DNA from: Paramacrobiotus metropolitanus
Taxonomy: Eukaryota > Tardigrada > Eutardigrada > Parachela > Macrobiotidae
Length of the DNA stretch: 64,000 nucleotides
Reading direction: 5' to 3'
Assembly (NCBI RefSeq): GCF_019649055.1
Contig: NW_026570329.1
Location: forward strand, 62,001 to 126,000
Position numbers and translations under genes: made by a program. Shown here piece by piece: positions 25,033-35,267 of the stretch. The notes under the pieces were generated by a model that saw only the letters and a program-made list of their open reading frames with translations, did not search any database and had not been told where the DNA came from. The stretch's first letter is position 1. Each line of letters opens with the position of its first letter.

Positions 25033-25225
25033 GGGGGCAAAACTAAACGTGTTCCACCGTTTCCGGCTACTGCTGCCGTCACCCGGCTGGAGTTTTACGT
25101 TGTGGCTGAACATGGCGCTTATGTACCGCGCCAGATTTAACCATATGTATTGCCGTAACATCACACTCCAGGCGGGTGACGGCAGCAATAGAGGGGAACC
25201 GTGGAACACGCTTAGTTTTGCCCCC
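25033..25225. mobile_element. Foldback MITE in a TATA target, copy 2
   Basis: 193 bp. Ends are GGGGGCAAAACTAAACGTGT and its near-complement, and TATA occurs at both sides. The centre (from GCTGCCGTCACCCG to its complement) is nearly the same as in the MITE at 14607-14801, while the outer arms differ in sequence but are again self-complementary. Confidence 0.7.
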
Positions 25226-25486
25226 TATATACGAAGTAGCGAACCTGCCACAAACTGTCACATCCCATATCAGAGGGAGGCCATTTTTCCATGGGAAGAG
25301 AGATAAGCCGTCTGGCCGCATCCCGTTCGATCTGCACAGTCCTGGAGGCTCCAAGATTGTCGGCACATTGCTGATCCCAAACTTCGCTGAATCACGCTAT
25401 TCAAACTCGCGTGCCTTCTGAACCTTCCCTGGCTTTTGACGGACGACAATCCATGTAAACCGCATGTATCAACCATTTCTCCCTAC

Positions 25487-26107
25487 TGTCGTGTTACATG
25501 ATCGATACGTCGAGTAACCACTTCCCTGCCACGCTGAGCGGTATGAGCACTCTTCTCTCTCAAACTGGTATGGCGAAAACAACTTGGAGGAACGATGGAG
25601 ATAAGAACCGGAACACAGGAACCAGGAATCCCTATCAGGAACCCTGCGAGCCACACGAACAGACGAACGAATACCTTACTTCTCACTTCTGGTCTCGGGT
25701 AATACAAGGATCAGATCAAGGTGAAAGTCAATTGTGACGCGAGTATACTGCGGCTGACTACGCTATAATCCGAAAGGTCGATTATGAACGCCAGTCGTAG
25801 CCTTTAGAACATACTGCCCTTTAATCTAATTCACAAGTATTTCCTCGACACATAGAAGCCAGAAAAGTAAGAATGTCAGAAATCGAGAGACTAATTCCTG
25901 ACTGCTTCCGATATTAGGCATCACTCGAGCTTATATAGACTACGTAGTAGAAGTACACGGCATACATCGCTAGGGATTTATCGTACGACCAATCACAGGT
26001 AGAGGGATGACTAGATAATAACATGGCGGCTCGTATTTACAGGTGAAAGGCGGACATCTTAGAGGCATCTGGACGTACGATGTGGGTACATCCTCCTACC
26101 CACGTCA
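25487..26107 (-). repeat. 3' LTR of the non-autonomous element
   Basis: 621 bp. It carries a TATA box on minus (CTATATAAG, about 25930-25938) in the middle of the LTR. It is followed leftward by the CTAC duplication. Confidence 0.85.
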
Positions 26108-26659
26108 CCCCCACGAACGAGTCTTGGCCGTGCCAATATAAGCCATCCATCCTGTACCATCCCGTGATTGTGCGATGCGTGCTCCATCCTGCCATCCTGA
26201 TCCATCCATCTCCATCGCGCAATCCACGCATGTCCGTCCGATGCCGAAGAGATATACGCCTGATCCGGTAAATGTATGTGATCGTCAAGCGCTGGCATCC
26301 GGAGGACCATGGTGAAGTGGCGATGTGGAGATCCAGGATCCAGGAGGCTTGGAGAAAATCCAGAGGAGACGCAAAACCACAACAAACAGACAAATTTCAG
26401 TGCGCTATGCAGCACAGTCAAAAATCGCAGTGCAACCGCACAGCACGGCAGTCACACTTCACACTGCATTTCCGGTTGCGAAAACTGCACGCTACCAACG
26501 CACTGAATTTTTATTTTTCGAACAACGTATGACTGCGTTTAAACTCTAAACCTTAAAAATTAAACCAGATCTCATTTTATTAAAATTATCATCATTACTG
26601 AAATAATTTGCTGAGAAGTGGAGGCTTTCTGTGGGTACAGGTAAAGACGGTCTTCATCA

Positions 26660-26830
26660 AACCGACGCCACCCCCACGAACTTGATCACTACCGATACTT
26701 GATTTAATTGCCGTAGGCTGCACTGGCACATCTACCTGAGAAGTGGTCGGCCCATCGCCGCCACCCCCACGGACTTGACTGCGAATTATTTACAGCTGTT
26801 TCACCGCCTCCCCCACGAACTTGACTGGTT
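26660..26830 (-). repeat. Internal copies of the polypurine-tract-like motif
   Basis: Three copies of AAGTTCGTGGGGG (one with a change), each preceded by TCAAG or AGTC on minus, lie at about 26670-26690, 26761-26780 and 26806-26826. They resemble the sequence at the real internal/3' LTR junction (26108-26122). Confidence 0.6.
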
Positions 26831-27119
26831 ACCGGTGCTGATCCCGAAGACACAACCGTTTGTGCGATCTACAGTAACACGCATCTTACCAAATCATTGA
26901 CCGACCTTTGAGGCTTCGATCAAGGATTTATAAGATAATTTAAACTGCACTGCAGCAACTTTGCGTTACTGCAGGGCTTTACTGCCAGATTGTACAGCTC
27001 ATTCCCTTTGCTTGAATGGCTACACAGTATACACATACAATGCCTCAGCACTGTATAAATTTCTCTAATCACTACTGCCGACCTTCAAGGTTTCAACAGT
27101 ACTAATTACAACTTCATTT

Positions 27120-27320
27120 CCACAAAGCAAGCATTTTACCTTTGCGGTTTGAATGCTTCTTTGATCACTGCAGCAACCTCCTGTTACTGCAAAGCTTTAC
27201 TGCCAGAATGTGCAGCTCATTCACCCTTGCGGTTTGAATGGCCATACATCTACAATACCACTTCTTTGTATCACTGCCAAGTTGCACAGCCCATTCACCT
27301 TTGCGGTTTGAATGACTATA
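27120..27320. repeat. Degenerate internal repeats (CTTTGCGGTTTGAATG)
   Basis: Three clear copies of CACCTTTGCGGTTTGAATG-type sequence lie between 27137 and 27315, with a weaker one near 27005. They are accompanied by repeated CTGCAGCAAC/TTACTGC blocks. Nothing codes here. Confidence 0.6.
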
Positions 27321-27961
27321 TACATGCAGTGCCACAGTACCGTACTAACTAATTACTACTGTCGACCTTTAAGGTTTCGACTGTAGTACTTAATTTATTA
27401 AAATGCCGTAATTCTAACTTACAGGTCAATCACCGTTTGCCGGTGTTGACGTTTATCCGGTCAACTATCTCTGGCTACTGATTTTGGCTACCGCTTGCGG
27501 CTTGCCTTTATTCAGCTACCAAAGATCGTTATCTCACCTAGCCACTGACAATAGCTCGGTGCTTGCTATCTGCCGTTACTGATCAATCTGCAGGCCAGGT
27601 ACACTGACACTGCAAATTACACTTATTCACCGCGGTTACCGCTTTGCGCAGACAACCCGGAAATTACCCAAAAATACCACTTTTATTCACACTTAGCCGA
27701 CCTTTATACGGTCCGATCAATTCAAATTAAATTTTACTGAAAATGGGCGAGGAAGCTCTGCCCGGTGAAGAAGCTCACCAAATTACAGCGAGGAAGCTCG
27801 CAATCAAAATAATAACCCTGGGCGAGGAAGCTCTGCCCCCTTCGGCGTACCTTTCGGTTCAACGCCTTTTTACGGACCACTTCTGCGCAATTTCACGCAT
27901 AAACCTCCATCAAAATTCCATCCTCAATTTTCGCTGTACCATCGAGAAAATTACGAACCAT

Positions 27962-27973
27962 CGGTGGGCGCCA
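27962..27973 (-). promoter_or_regulatory. Primer-binding site of the non-autonomous element
   Basis: TGGCGCCCACCG on minus directly follows the 5' LTR. The first eight bases equal those of tRNA-Lys3-type binding sites. The rest differ, so the tRNA is not assigned. Confidence 0.7.
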
Positions 27974-28592
27974 TGTCGTGTTACATGATCGATACGTCGA
28001 GTAACCACTTCCCTGCCACGCTGAGCGGTATGAGCACTCTTCTCTCTCAAACTGGTATGGCGAAAACAACTTGGAGGAACGATGGAGATAAGAACCGGAA
28101 CACAGGAACCAGGAATCCCTATCAGGAACCCTGCGAGCCACACGAACAGACGAACGAATACCTTACTTCACTTCTGGTCTCGGGTAATACAAGGATCAGA
28201 TCAAGGTGAAAGTCAATTGTGACGCGAGTATACTGCGGCTGACTACGCTATAATCCGAAAGGTCGATTATGAACGCCAGTCGTAGCCTTTAGAACATACT
28301 GCCCTTTAATCTAATTCACAAGTATTTCCTCGACACATAGAAGCCAGAAAAGTAAGAATGTCAGAAATCGAGAGACTAATTCCTGACTGCTTCCGATATT
28401 AGGCATCACTCGAGCTTATATAGACTACGTAGTAGAAGTACACGGCATACATCGCTAGGGATTTATCGTACGACCAATCACAGGTAGAGGGATGACTAGA
28501 TAATAACATGGCGGCTCGTATTTACAGGTGAAAGGCGGACATCTTAGAGGCATCTGGACGTACGATGTGGGTACATCCTCCTACCCACGTCA
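27974..28592 (-). repeat. 5' LTR of the non-autonomous element
   Basis: 619 bp, apparently identical to the left LTR except for a 2-bp gap near 28170. A TATA box on minus (CTATATAAG, about 28414-28422) should drive leftward transcription. Confidence 0.85.
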
Positions 28593-28596
28593 CTAC

Positions 28597-29097
28597 TACG
28601 GGAGGTGGGAGTGAGATTGTGCAGTGTGACATCCTAAAATATCTCAACGTGCCTATCCAGTACAACACACAAGCAAATACCAGACAGCAAGCTGTTGACG
28701 CCGGCCATTAGCGAGCAGTTTGGGCGGGCCTAATGTGACCGAGTGCTACGACACGAAAACCAACCCCTCCATAGATATAGCATGGTGACGTCAGAATCGT
28801 AACAAAGTTTTAATACCCCCCTCCCCCTTTGTAACAACAGTAACGCTTTCAGGACCCCCCCTCCCCCAACTTGCGTGACGTAATTTATGGATGCCGCCTT
28901 ATTCTGTTTAGCGTCTACAATTTAACAGGATTGCTCCGGCACAAGGAGGTAGACTACAACAAAAACTAATAACTCAACAAGTAACAATAATAACAAGTAA
29001 CATCTTCGTTACACTAAGAAATGGTTCATAATGAATGAATGAACTTAAACAATACTTAACGCCACCGGTAATGCTTCCAAAATTAAGAAGGTTATCG
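28597..29097. other. Spacer with an inverted fragment of Kelch gene 2
   Basis: 28719-28764 is a perfect inverted copy (46 nt) of 29353-29398, inside the last Kelch exon. C-runs occur near 28816 and 28855. Confidence 0.6.
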
Positions 29098-30744
29098 TCA
29101 AGAAAGATAACGATAATAATAATAGTTATAACATCTGTACAGGATCATGTCAGATTTAGTACGAGAAATAGAAAAAAAATAACACGACGACGACGAGTAC
29201 ATACAACACAACGTACGGCGCAGACGAACAGGATAATAGCCACAGACCCCGGTGCTGGACCGCTGCAGGTTCTTCCAGGCAATGTAGCGCTGCACCACGG
29301 CACAGTGCATGTTCCACTGCGGTGAAAAGGCCGGTTCGCACTTTGACCAGCAGTTGGTTTTCGTGTCGTAGCACTCGGTCACATTAGGCCCGCCCAAATT
29401 TCCTCCCGTGAGGCCTGCTGTAGCATACAGTTTATCTTCCAGACGCACAGCCCGATCTTCGACCTCGCAACATTCATGGACCCTTAGCAAAATTGCGTTT
29501 TTGAAGAGACACTAGTAGACAGAGATTGATTCGCACTCACGCTTCGGTATCCCCTGGTTCGTCTGGACGTTGTATGCTTCCACACATTTCAGGGCTTCAT
29601 CAAAGTGCTTCGCCTTACACCCGCCTATTAATCAAAAATAATACTGTAAAAGTTATTCTGGGTACAGTTCATTTAGAAAATTTCTACTCCGAGATGAAGA
29701 TAAGGGTTATGGCTTATTATACAGAGCCTTAAAGAGAATGAGACGGTTTCGGCTATGTGCATCACATACTCGCACTCGCACATACTACTGCCCATCCGGA
29801 AATTTTTAGCGCTGACTCATTGTAGTGAGTGTTGTATGGGCGCTGTACTTGCTGTACTACCGGTGTACACTGATTCTAAATCTGATGGATTGTATGTGAA
29901 TGCACAGCCGAAGCTATATCATTCTCCGTAAGGCTGTATAGTAGTGTATACCGTATAAGCCACCTGCCACCCCATGTTTTCACATCTGCGCTATACATTT
30001 TCAAACTAACTGTGCAGCGGTAATACAGCAAGTACAGCTCGCACACAACCACACTCACTACAGCGAACCCGAGTTTGAAATTTCCAAATGGAGAGTCTCT
30101 GCCGTAATATCTGTATGCCGGACCTCAACTCACCCACAACATAAATAAGCCCATCCGGGCCGACACATGCTCGGCATGGGAGCGCGCTGTCGGCATCGGC
30201 GCCAGCTCCTCCCACCGGTCGGGTTCCGGGTCGTAGCGGTAGGCCATCATGGTGGGAAGGTACAGGGAATCGTGCGCCGACCAACCCTTTCCTCCGAATA
30301 AATACAACCGGCCGTAGGACGCTACACTGGCACACCCATACAGCATCGCCGGCATCTTGCCTTTAACGGTAATCTGGCGGAGTTCCTCGTCGAAAGCACA
30401 CAGCTCGCGCTCGCCACCCAGCATGTAGAGACGCTCATCAATCGCCGTCAGCCAGGCGTGGCGGACAAAAAAGGTCCCCACCCTCGTCCACCGATCCACG
30501 CCGGTCTCGTAGAACAGCAGACGGCACGAGGTGGGACCGCCCAGATACACCAGGACGTAGATGCGCAGCTGGCCATCCTTCACCATGTATACCAGCGGAC
30601 CGCTCCAGCTGCTCGGTGGAACGGCGCACGGCACGCTCCACTGCTGCCCCGTCAGCGGATCCAGGCAGTACAGTCCGACAGCGTTGCTTTGCCCCGCTCT
30701 GTTCGTCTGCTGGTTGCAGCCCCATAAGAAAACGATTACAGGCT
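29098..30744 (-). pseudogene. Orphan Kelch-repeat gene 2 (two single-base frameshifts)
   Basis: Exons on minus are 30744-30134, 29624-29541 and 29482 to about 29098, homologous to Kelch gene 1. Motifs include GLYCLDPLTG, YETGVDRW, LYMLGG, YRYDPEPDRW, GLIYVVG and YNVQTNQ. Relative to gene 1, one base is missing near 30170-30180 (end of exon 1) and another near 29450 (start of exon 3), so the blades fall into different frames. The last exon runs on into microsatellite-like sequence instead of the paralogue's stop. As with gene 1, it starts after an acceptor and no BTB/BACK exons are upstream. It is probably a pseudogene, though unpolished sequence gaps could also cause the shifts. Confidence 0.65.
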
Positions 30745-30918
30745 CTGCAAATTAGCAGATTACAGTAAAGTTTTACCAGTCAGTGTTGCACAAACTTGCA
30801 CTGAACAAGTGCAGTCAAGAAACATTTAGCCGTTATCAGTTCAATTAATGATAGTAAAATTAATAGAGTCATTTAAACACTTACCGATGATAACAATAAT
30901 TACACATTTTCTGGCTTA

Positions 30919-31857
30919 GAGTGAGTCTTGAAATTCACGATGGCGATCGCGATAGTATGAACAGCACACGAGATCGTCCTGAAATGGTGTACCATGGCAT
31001 GTACGATGATGATTGCAACCGCGATCATATTCCACGAGTCCGTAAATCGTGCTACCGTGATCGCACATAGTCGTGTCCGTAAATACCATAGCGAAATTTT
31101 TTCGCTATCGCAGTGATAGCATGTGCGATCGCCATGCCAAATCTCCAGTGTCCGTAAATTGTGTTATAGGATGTGCTATGGCACATGCTATTTCTACGTT
31201 GCTAGATAGCTGCAGCCTGCGTAGAACATGTGCTATTTGGGATTTCCAGCTGTTTCAACGTGGGAAATTCAAAAACTTAAAATCAAACAGACGTCGTTTT
31301 GCTCCGATAGTAATTAATAAAACTTCCCAGTAATCAATGGGCACAATAATCAATCGAGTTTTTATTCCATTAGCTGATAAGTAACCTTATCTTACTTACC
31401 TACTTACAAGAATCAGCAGTTCGAAGCAGCTGCAGCTTACAAATTGATGTTGATAGCCAGAAATTTTTTGTCTTCTTTTTTAATTTAAAACATTCCACGA
31501 ACATAATAAAAAGAACACTACATTGTGGCTAAAAACGCGTTAATCGGATGGAAATCTGATGGAAAGTATTGTGTACCGAAGTGCACAAACTAGAAACGCC
31601 AGTTACCACTTCCACAAATGTCGAAGTAATGTTGTTTCCGGTTCCGGTACATTTGTCATCACATTTTTGATTTCGGGACACCCGTAGGTGTATGATTGCG
31701 AATGCGATCGCAGTAGCGAAAGCGATCGCACGGTGTGTCATTTGCTATAGCATAGCATTTGTCGATTTTGTAACTTGCGAGTCCGTAAATTCACCTGCCA
31801 TTATGATAGCGCACGGTTAGGAATCGCGATCGCCGTCGTAAATTACAAGACTCACTC
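30919..31857. mobile_element. PIF/Harbinger-like MITE, 939 bp
   Basis: Inverted ends start GAGTGAGTCTTG and match for about 37 bp with three mismatches. TTA is duplicated on both sides (30916-30918 and 31858-31860), the 3-bp TWA target typical of PIF/Harbinger elements. The interior is rich in GCGATCGC-type palindromes and TCCGTAAAT repeats and has no transposase frame. Confidence 0.75.
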
Positions 31858-31922
31858 TTAAAGTATGTATCTGCCGATAGCCTAGTGGTAATGCTTACGC
31901 TTAGGCCACTAACTTTACACCA

Positions 31923-33332
31923 TTACAAGAACAACCCAAATCTTATAAAATACTTAGCTAAAAAAATTTTCCAGTACTGTATAGCGTCTGAATAAAACAG
32001 GAACTTACGGTAGGAGCTACGGTGTCGGTGTGCATCGTTGGCTCTAGAAAAGACAGCTTGCTGAACATGCTGCCCGACAAGAGTGCCAGGAAGGGAAGCC
32101 ATATATTCGGCGGTCAGCAGGGACACCCGGATACACCGCACCAGTTTTACAGCATATCGCGATCGCTGCTGGAGGGAATGATCCAGGCAACGAACAACCG
32201 CGTCGGCCACTTGCTCCTCCTTCTCCGCCTTCAGCTCATCGGAGACGATCAGCTGCTTCAACTGTAACACCGATATGCTAAAGTTAAATATTGTATTGTC
32301 TACGGCACGCTGCAGAGCATACTTCGGCGGCATCCATGTCCAGAAATTCCTGCGTCTGGCCTGCGTGAACATTTTTTCGGTTTCACTAGCGTAAGAACCA
32401 ACACGTGCGAACAGACTATTCTTACGGCCGTTTTTAGCAGAATAAATTGAAACAAATCTCACAGAGATTCCAATAGATTCGATAATTGCCTTGAGGTCCT
32501 TGCTGTACTCGTCGAGAGTCTCGTGTTCGGTCTGCTCCCGAGGGGGGATGCCATGTAGACAAAAGTTCTTTTTCACCTTCTCTTTCTCAACTTTGGGGGC
32601 TCGCCGGATCTGCAGGGCAGACATGACGATGTCCTCGCTTGCGCTGGTGGTTTTTTCACGCGTGCCACGGACCACTTTTCCTTTTTTAGCTACGGTGGCC
32701 CAGGGTGCTTTCGAGTTCGAAGCGTCACGGGGGGTGGTATCAAAGCGCGTCTGGGGCACTTTCATGTCAGGGGTTGTGTTTGGCTCGTGTGGGGAATCGG
32801 TGGTGGATGGTTGCTCCACAGGCGTCTTGGCAGGAGTCTCGGCGACCGATCGAAACCCGGAGGGTTGGAGTACTAATCGGCCGACATCGACGGTGCTCGT
32901 GGAGGGTACAGGCTGCGCTGTTTTTACGGCATTGATTTCGTCCCTGAGAACCTGTAGCGACATGGAGATGTCGTCATACTTTTTCTGACGTTCTTGTAGC
33001 TCTTTCACTTGGGCTTCCAATGAAGAAAGCTTGGCTTTCAGTCTTTGGTTTTCTTGCACGATCGGTGAGATCAGCGCGGGCACTTGAGTATCGATACACT
33101 TGGACTTGGTGATGAGGCCGTTGAGATCCTCGTGGTAGACTGGGTATTTCTGTACGTTCTCCAGATCACTGGCAATGGCTGGAATCATCTTTCGTATCAA
33201 GGGTATCAGCCTTCCGAAGGACCACTGATCTTTGGCCGTTCCATCAGGGAATAGGCTAGCGAGTTTCTCGATGGAAAAAGGCTCATAATTATCTTCTGCA
33301 TCATGGGTATTATCGCTGGCTTTTTCAGCCAT
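31923..33332 (-). CDS. Uninterrupted ORF like an ORF1/RNA-binding protein of a LINE
   Basis: One open frame of about 470 residues from ATG 33332 with no intron. It has a coiled coil at roughly residues 95-155 (heptads in ENQRLKAKLSSLEAQVKELQ), a Ser/Thr/Pro-rich middle and then a segment of RRM-like pattern (KNFCLHGIPP, DEYSKDLKAIIESIGI). A basic stretch (QARRRNFW) follows. Coiled coil followed by such a domain is the layout of ORF1 proteins of several non-LTR retrotransposons. No reverse transcriptase follows: the PIF-like MITE lies only 66 bp beyond the stop. It could instead be a host gene. The giant LTR element inserted 140 bp upstream of its start. Confidence 0.5.
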   Translation of the reverse strand: MAEKASDNTHDAEDNYEPFSIEKLASLFPDGTAKDQWSFGRLIPLIRKMIPAIASDLENVQKYPVYHEDLNGLITKSKCIDTQVPALISPIVQENQRLKAKLSSLEAQVKELQERQKKYDDISMSLQVLRDEINAVKTAQPVPSTSTVDVGRLVLQPSGFRSVAETPAKTPVEQPSTTDSPHEPNTTPDMKVPQTRFDTTPRDASNSKAPWATVAKKGKVVRGTREKTTSASEDIVMSALQIRRAPKVEKEKVKKNFCLHGIPPREQTEHETLDEYSKDLKAIIESIGISVRFVSIYSAKNGRKNSLFARVGSYASETEKMFTQARRRNFWTWMPPKYALQRAVDNTIFNFSISVLQLKQLIVSDELKAEKEEQVADAVVRCLDHSLQQRSRYAVKLVRCIRVSLLTAEYMASLPGTLVGQHVQQAVFSRANDAHRHRSSYRKFLFYSDAIQYWKIFLAKYFIRFGLFL

Positions 33333-33475
33333 GTTTGCCAAACTGGCCACAGGTGATGGCCCCAACAATCAGGTTTTTTTACTTAATTTGGCAAACTACC
33401 TACTTAATTTGGCAAACAATAGTTCCAAGTTTCCAACACGGAGAAAATCGGAGACAGCGCAGATCCGCAGACCAC

Positions 33476-33834
33476 TCTAATGCTAGATCCAACTGTGATC
33501 CAGATACGGAGACCTAAACGGAATAGATCCCGTGGAAGCGAGCGATACGATATAGATCGCGAGCTATGCGGAAACACAAACGTCGCACCGTAAATCGCTG
33601 ACTTTTTAATATTGAAAAGTCTGGAGAACAGAAAATCAACAATGATCGGCGCAGCTCGATCGTAAAGCGTGGAGCCCATTCAACAGTGTGTAACACTGTG
33701 CAGCACGTGCTATGCCGCGCCCACTAACACAACTCAAGCCAATCAGAAGAGACACAACACAGACACGTAATCCTAAGGCGTAGCGCCGCAGGCGTAGCGC
33801 CACTGACGTGAACGCTAGTAATCCCGGTCTCACA
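33476..33834 (-). repeat. 3' LTR of the giant element
   Basis: 359 bp, starting TGTGAGACC on minus and ending ATTAGA rather than the usual CA. An inverted CCAAT box (GATTGGC), a doubled GGCGCTACGCCT and an ATTAAA near AATATTAAAAAG (possible polyadenylation signal) are visible. No clear purine tract precedes it. Confidence 0.85.
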
Positions 33835-35267
33835 TGCCTCTGGGGGGATGCCGAGCTCCTGTGAGGCTGAACACACCCGAATCCACGAGAAGACGACGGT
33901 CGCCGGTGTCTGTGCGTGCTCAAAAACATCAAATTCTCTTAATCCATTTTATCACATCAATTCCGTAAAGGCACAATTCCATTTAATACAATGTGAATAA
34001 AGAGATCCAACTATAAAAATACTATCAAATCATTAGGAACAGATCAACAGTAACAGATCAACAAAAGTTTTAATCAAATGTAGACTAGGATCCTCCATTT
34101 CTGACTCGTAAAGGTCACAGGTCCTGTCCACCGTTTTCCGCACTTTGGCACATTCCGCTCTGTTGAGCAATCCTGCGCATCCATAATGCGACTTTTCATC
34201 ACAATCCGCTTGAGAATCAGGTGCGTATCAAGTACGACTTAGGAATACTGCTTCAATCTTTGGAATAAGGTGCGTATCAATTGTACGACTTCAAATGAGA
34301 TCCATAAATGTCATGGAGGGACGTCACATAGACAAGCGTAGTTCGCTTCCTCCCTGGTAAAGGTCATCCTTTGCTGAGATGATCCGTTGAGATGTGCGAC
34401 TCATTTTGGGTTAATGGTCCCAAAGGTCATGCGACTTGAATTCCGTTACGGTGACTCTGTTGGGCAATTTATGATCCCAAGGGTCATCCCACTCTGCAAA
34501 ACTTCTGTTAAAGGTCATGGAGGAACTTAGCCGATTTTCTGCGGCTTCAAGCACTTCTTTGCTTGCCTCCCTGGTAAAGACTTGATTTGACCTTTCCGTC
34601 GCACATCCAACTTCAATATGCCTCGAGCGGCCAGAGTGCCGGCAAGGTTACCGTAGCATCTCTGATGGGGCCGGCTAGTTACCGCATTGAATTTACCCCA
34701 TGAAATTTCCACCTTAAGTCTTTTACTCTTGTTCGCCGCTTGTGGCTTACGTTATTACGAGAAATCCGGCTTGGTTACCGTAGTTTTTCTCGTTTTCATT
34801 TTAACACAGAATCGCTTACAGAGAGTGCCGGCATAGTTTACCGTAACAACTCTAATGAGGCCGGCTGGTTGCCGCATTAAATTAACCTCATCAATATTCC
34901 ACCTGTTGTCTTTCTCTTTTTCGCCGCTTGTGGCCCCGTTTCGTATTCAAGAGATCCGGCTTGATTACCGTAGTTTCTCTTGTGCATTTATAACACTGAG
35001 TCGCTTAGAGAGGAGGGCCGGCTAACTGCCGTAGCAACTCCCTTGGGGCCGGCTTTATAGACCGAATCAATTTCAACCCCAATAGATATTCCACATGATT
35101 TCTTTTAGGCAATTCTGTGCTATAAACGCTGCAACAACAAATACACAAATACAGTTAATGTTGACATGTCACGTGTCACGCCCTTTATACAACACCATTT
35201 TCATCTTTGTGACGTACCGACAAATGCCGTAGACGTCCTTTTAATAGTGTGATCCTAACGATCAACA
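33835..35267 (-). other. 3' untranslated region of the giant element
   Basis: Non-coding. It holds several AAAGGTCA sites (about 34111, 34360, 34421, 34510) and one in the opposite sense (34589), plus the tandem repeat at 34632-35110. Confidence 0.6.
34632..35110. repeat. Tandem repeat, period about 190 bp, 2.5 copies
   Basis: Each unit starts GAGTGCCGGC, has TTACCGTAGC, a second GGCCGGCT, a TTCCACCTT block and CGCCGCTTGTGGC, and ends near TCGCTTA. The third copy is shorter and more diverged. Confidence 0.7.

Larger units (their letters stand above)
25487..28592 (-). mobile_element. Non-autonomous LTR retrotransposon, 3.1 kb
   Basis: Two LTRs (25487-26107 and 27974-28592) flank 1.87 kb without a coding frame. 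CTAC is duplicated at both outer sides (25483-25486 and 28593-28596). LTRs read TG...CA. A primer-binding site abuts the right LTR on minus, and a G-rich polypurine tract (GTGGGGG) abuts the left one, so the element is transcribed leftward. The LTRs differ by a 2-bp gap only, so the insertion is young. With no gag or pol it must borrow proteins from another element. Confidence 0.85.

Noticed and set aside
30919-31857. The GCGATCGC-rich stretch as a CRISPR-like or regulatory palindrome array
   Set aside because: The repeats are irregular and lie within clear TIR and TTA boundaries, so they are better read as the body of a MITE.
31875-31925. tRNA-like start with an A-box-like TAGCCTAGTGG
   Set aside because: No B box (GGTTCGA type) and no cloverleaf partner strands follow, so neither a tRNA nor a SINE head can be supported.
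32491-32988. 165-residue plus-strand frame
   Set aside because: It is the antisense shadow of the ORF1-like gene, whose coiled-coil and RRM-like pattern are better supported.
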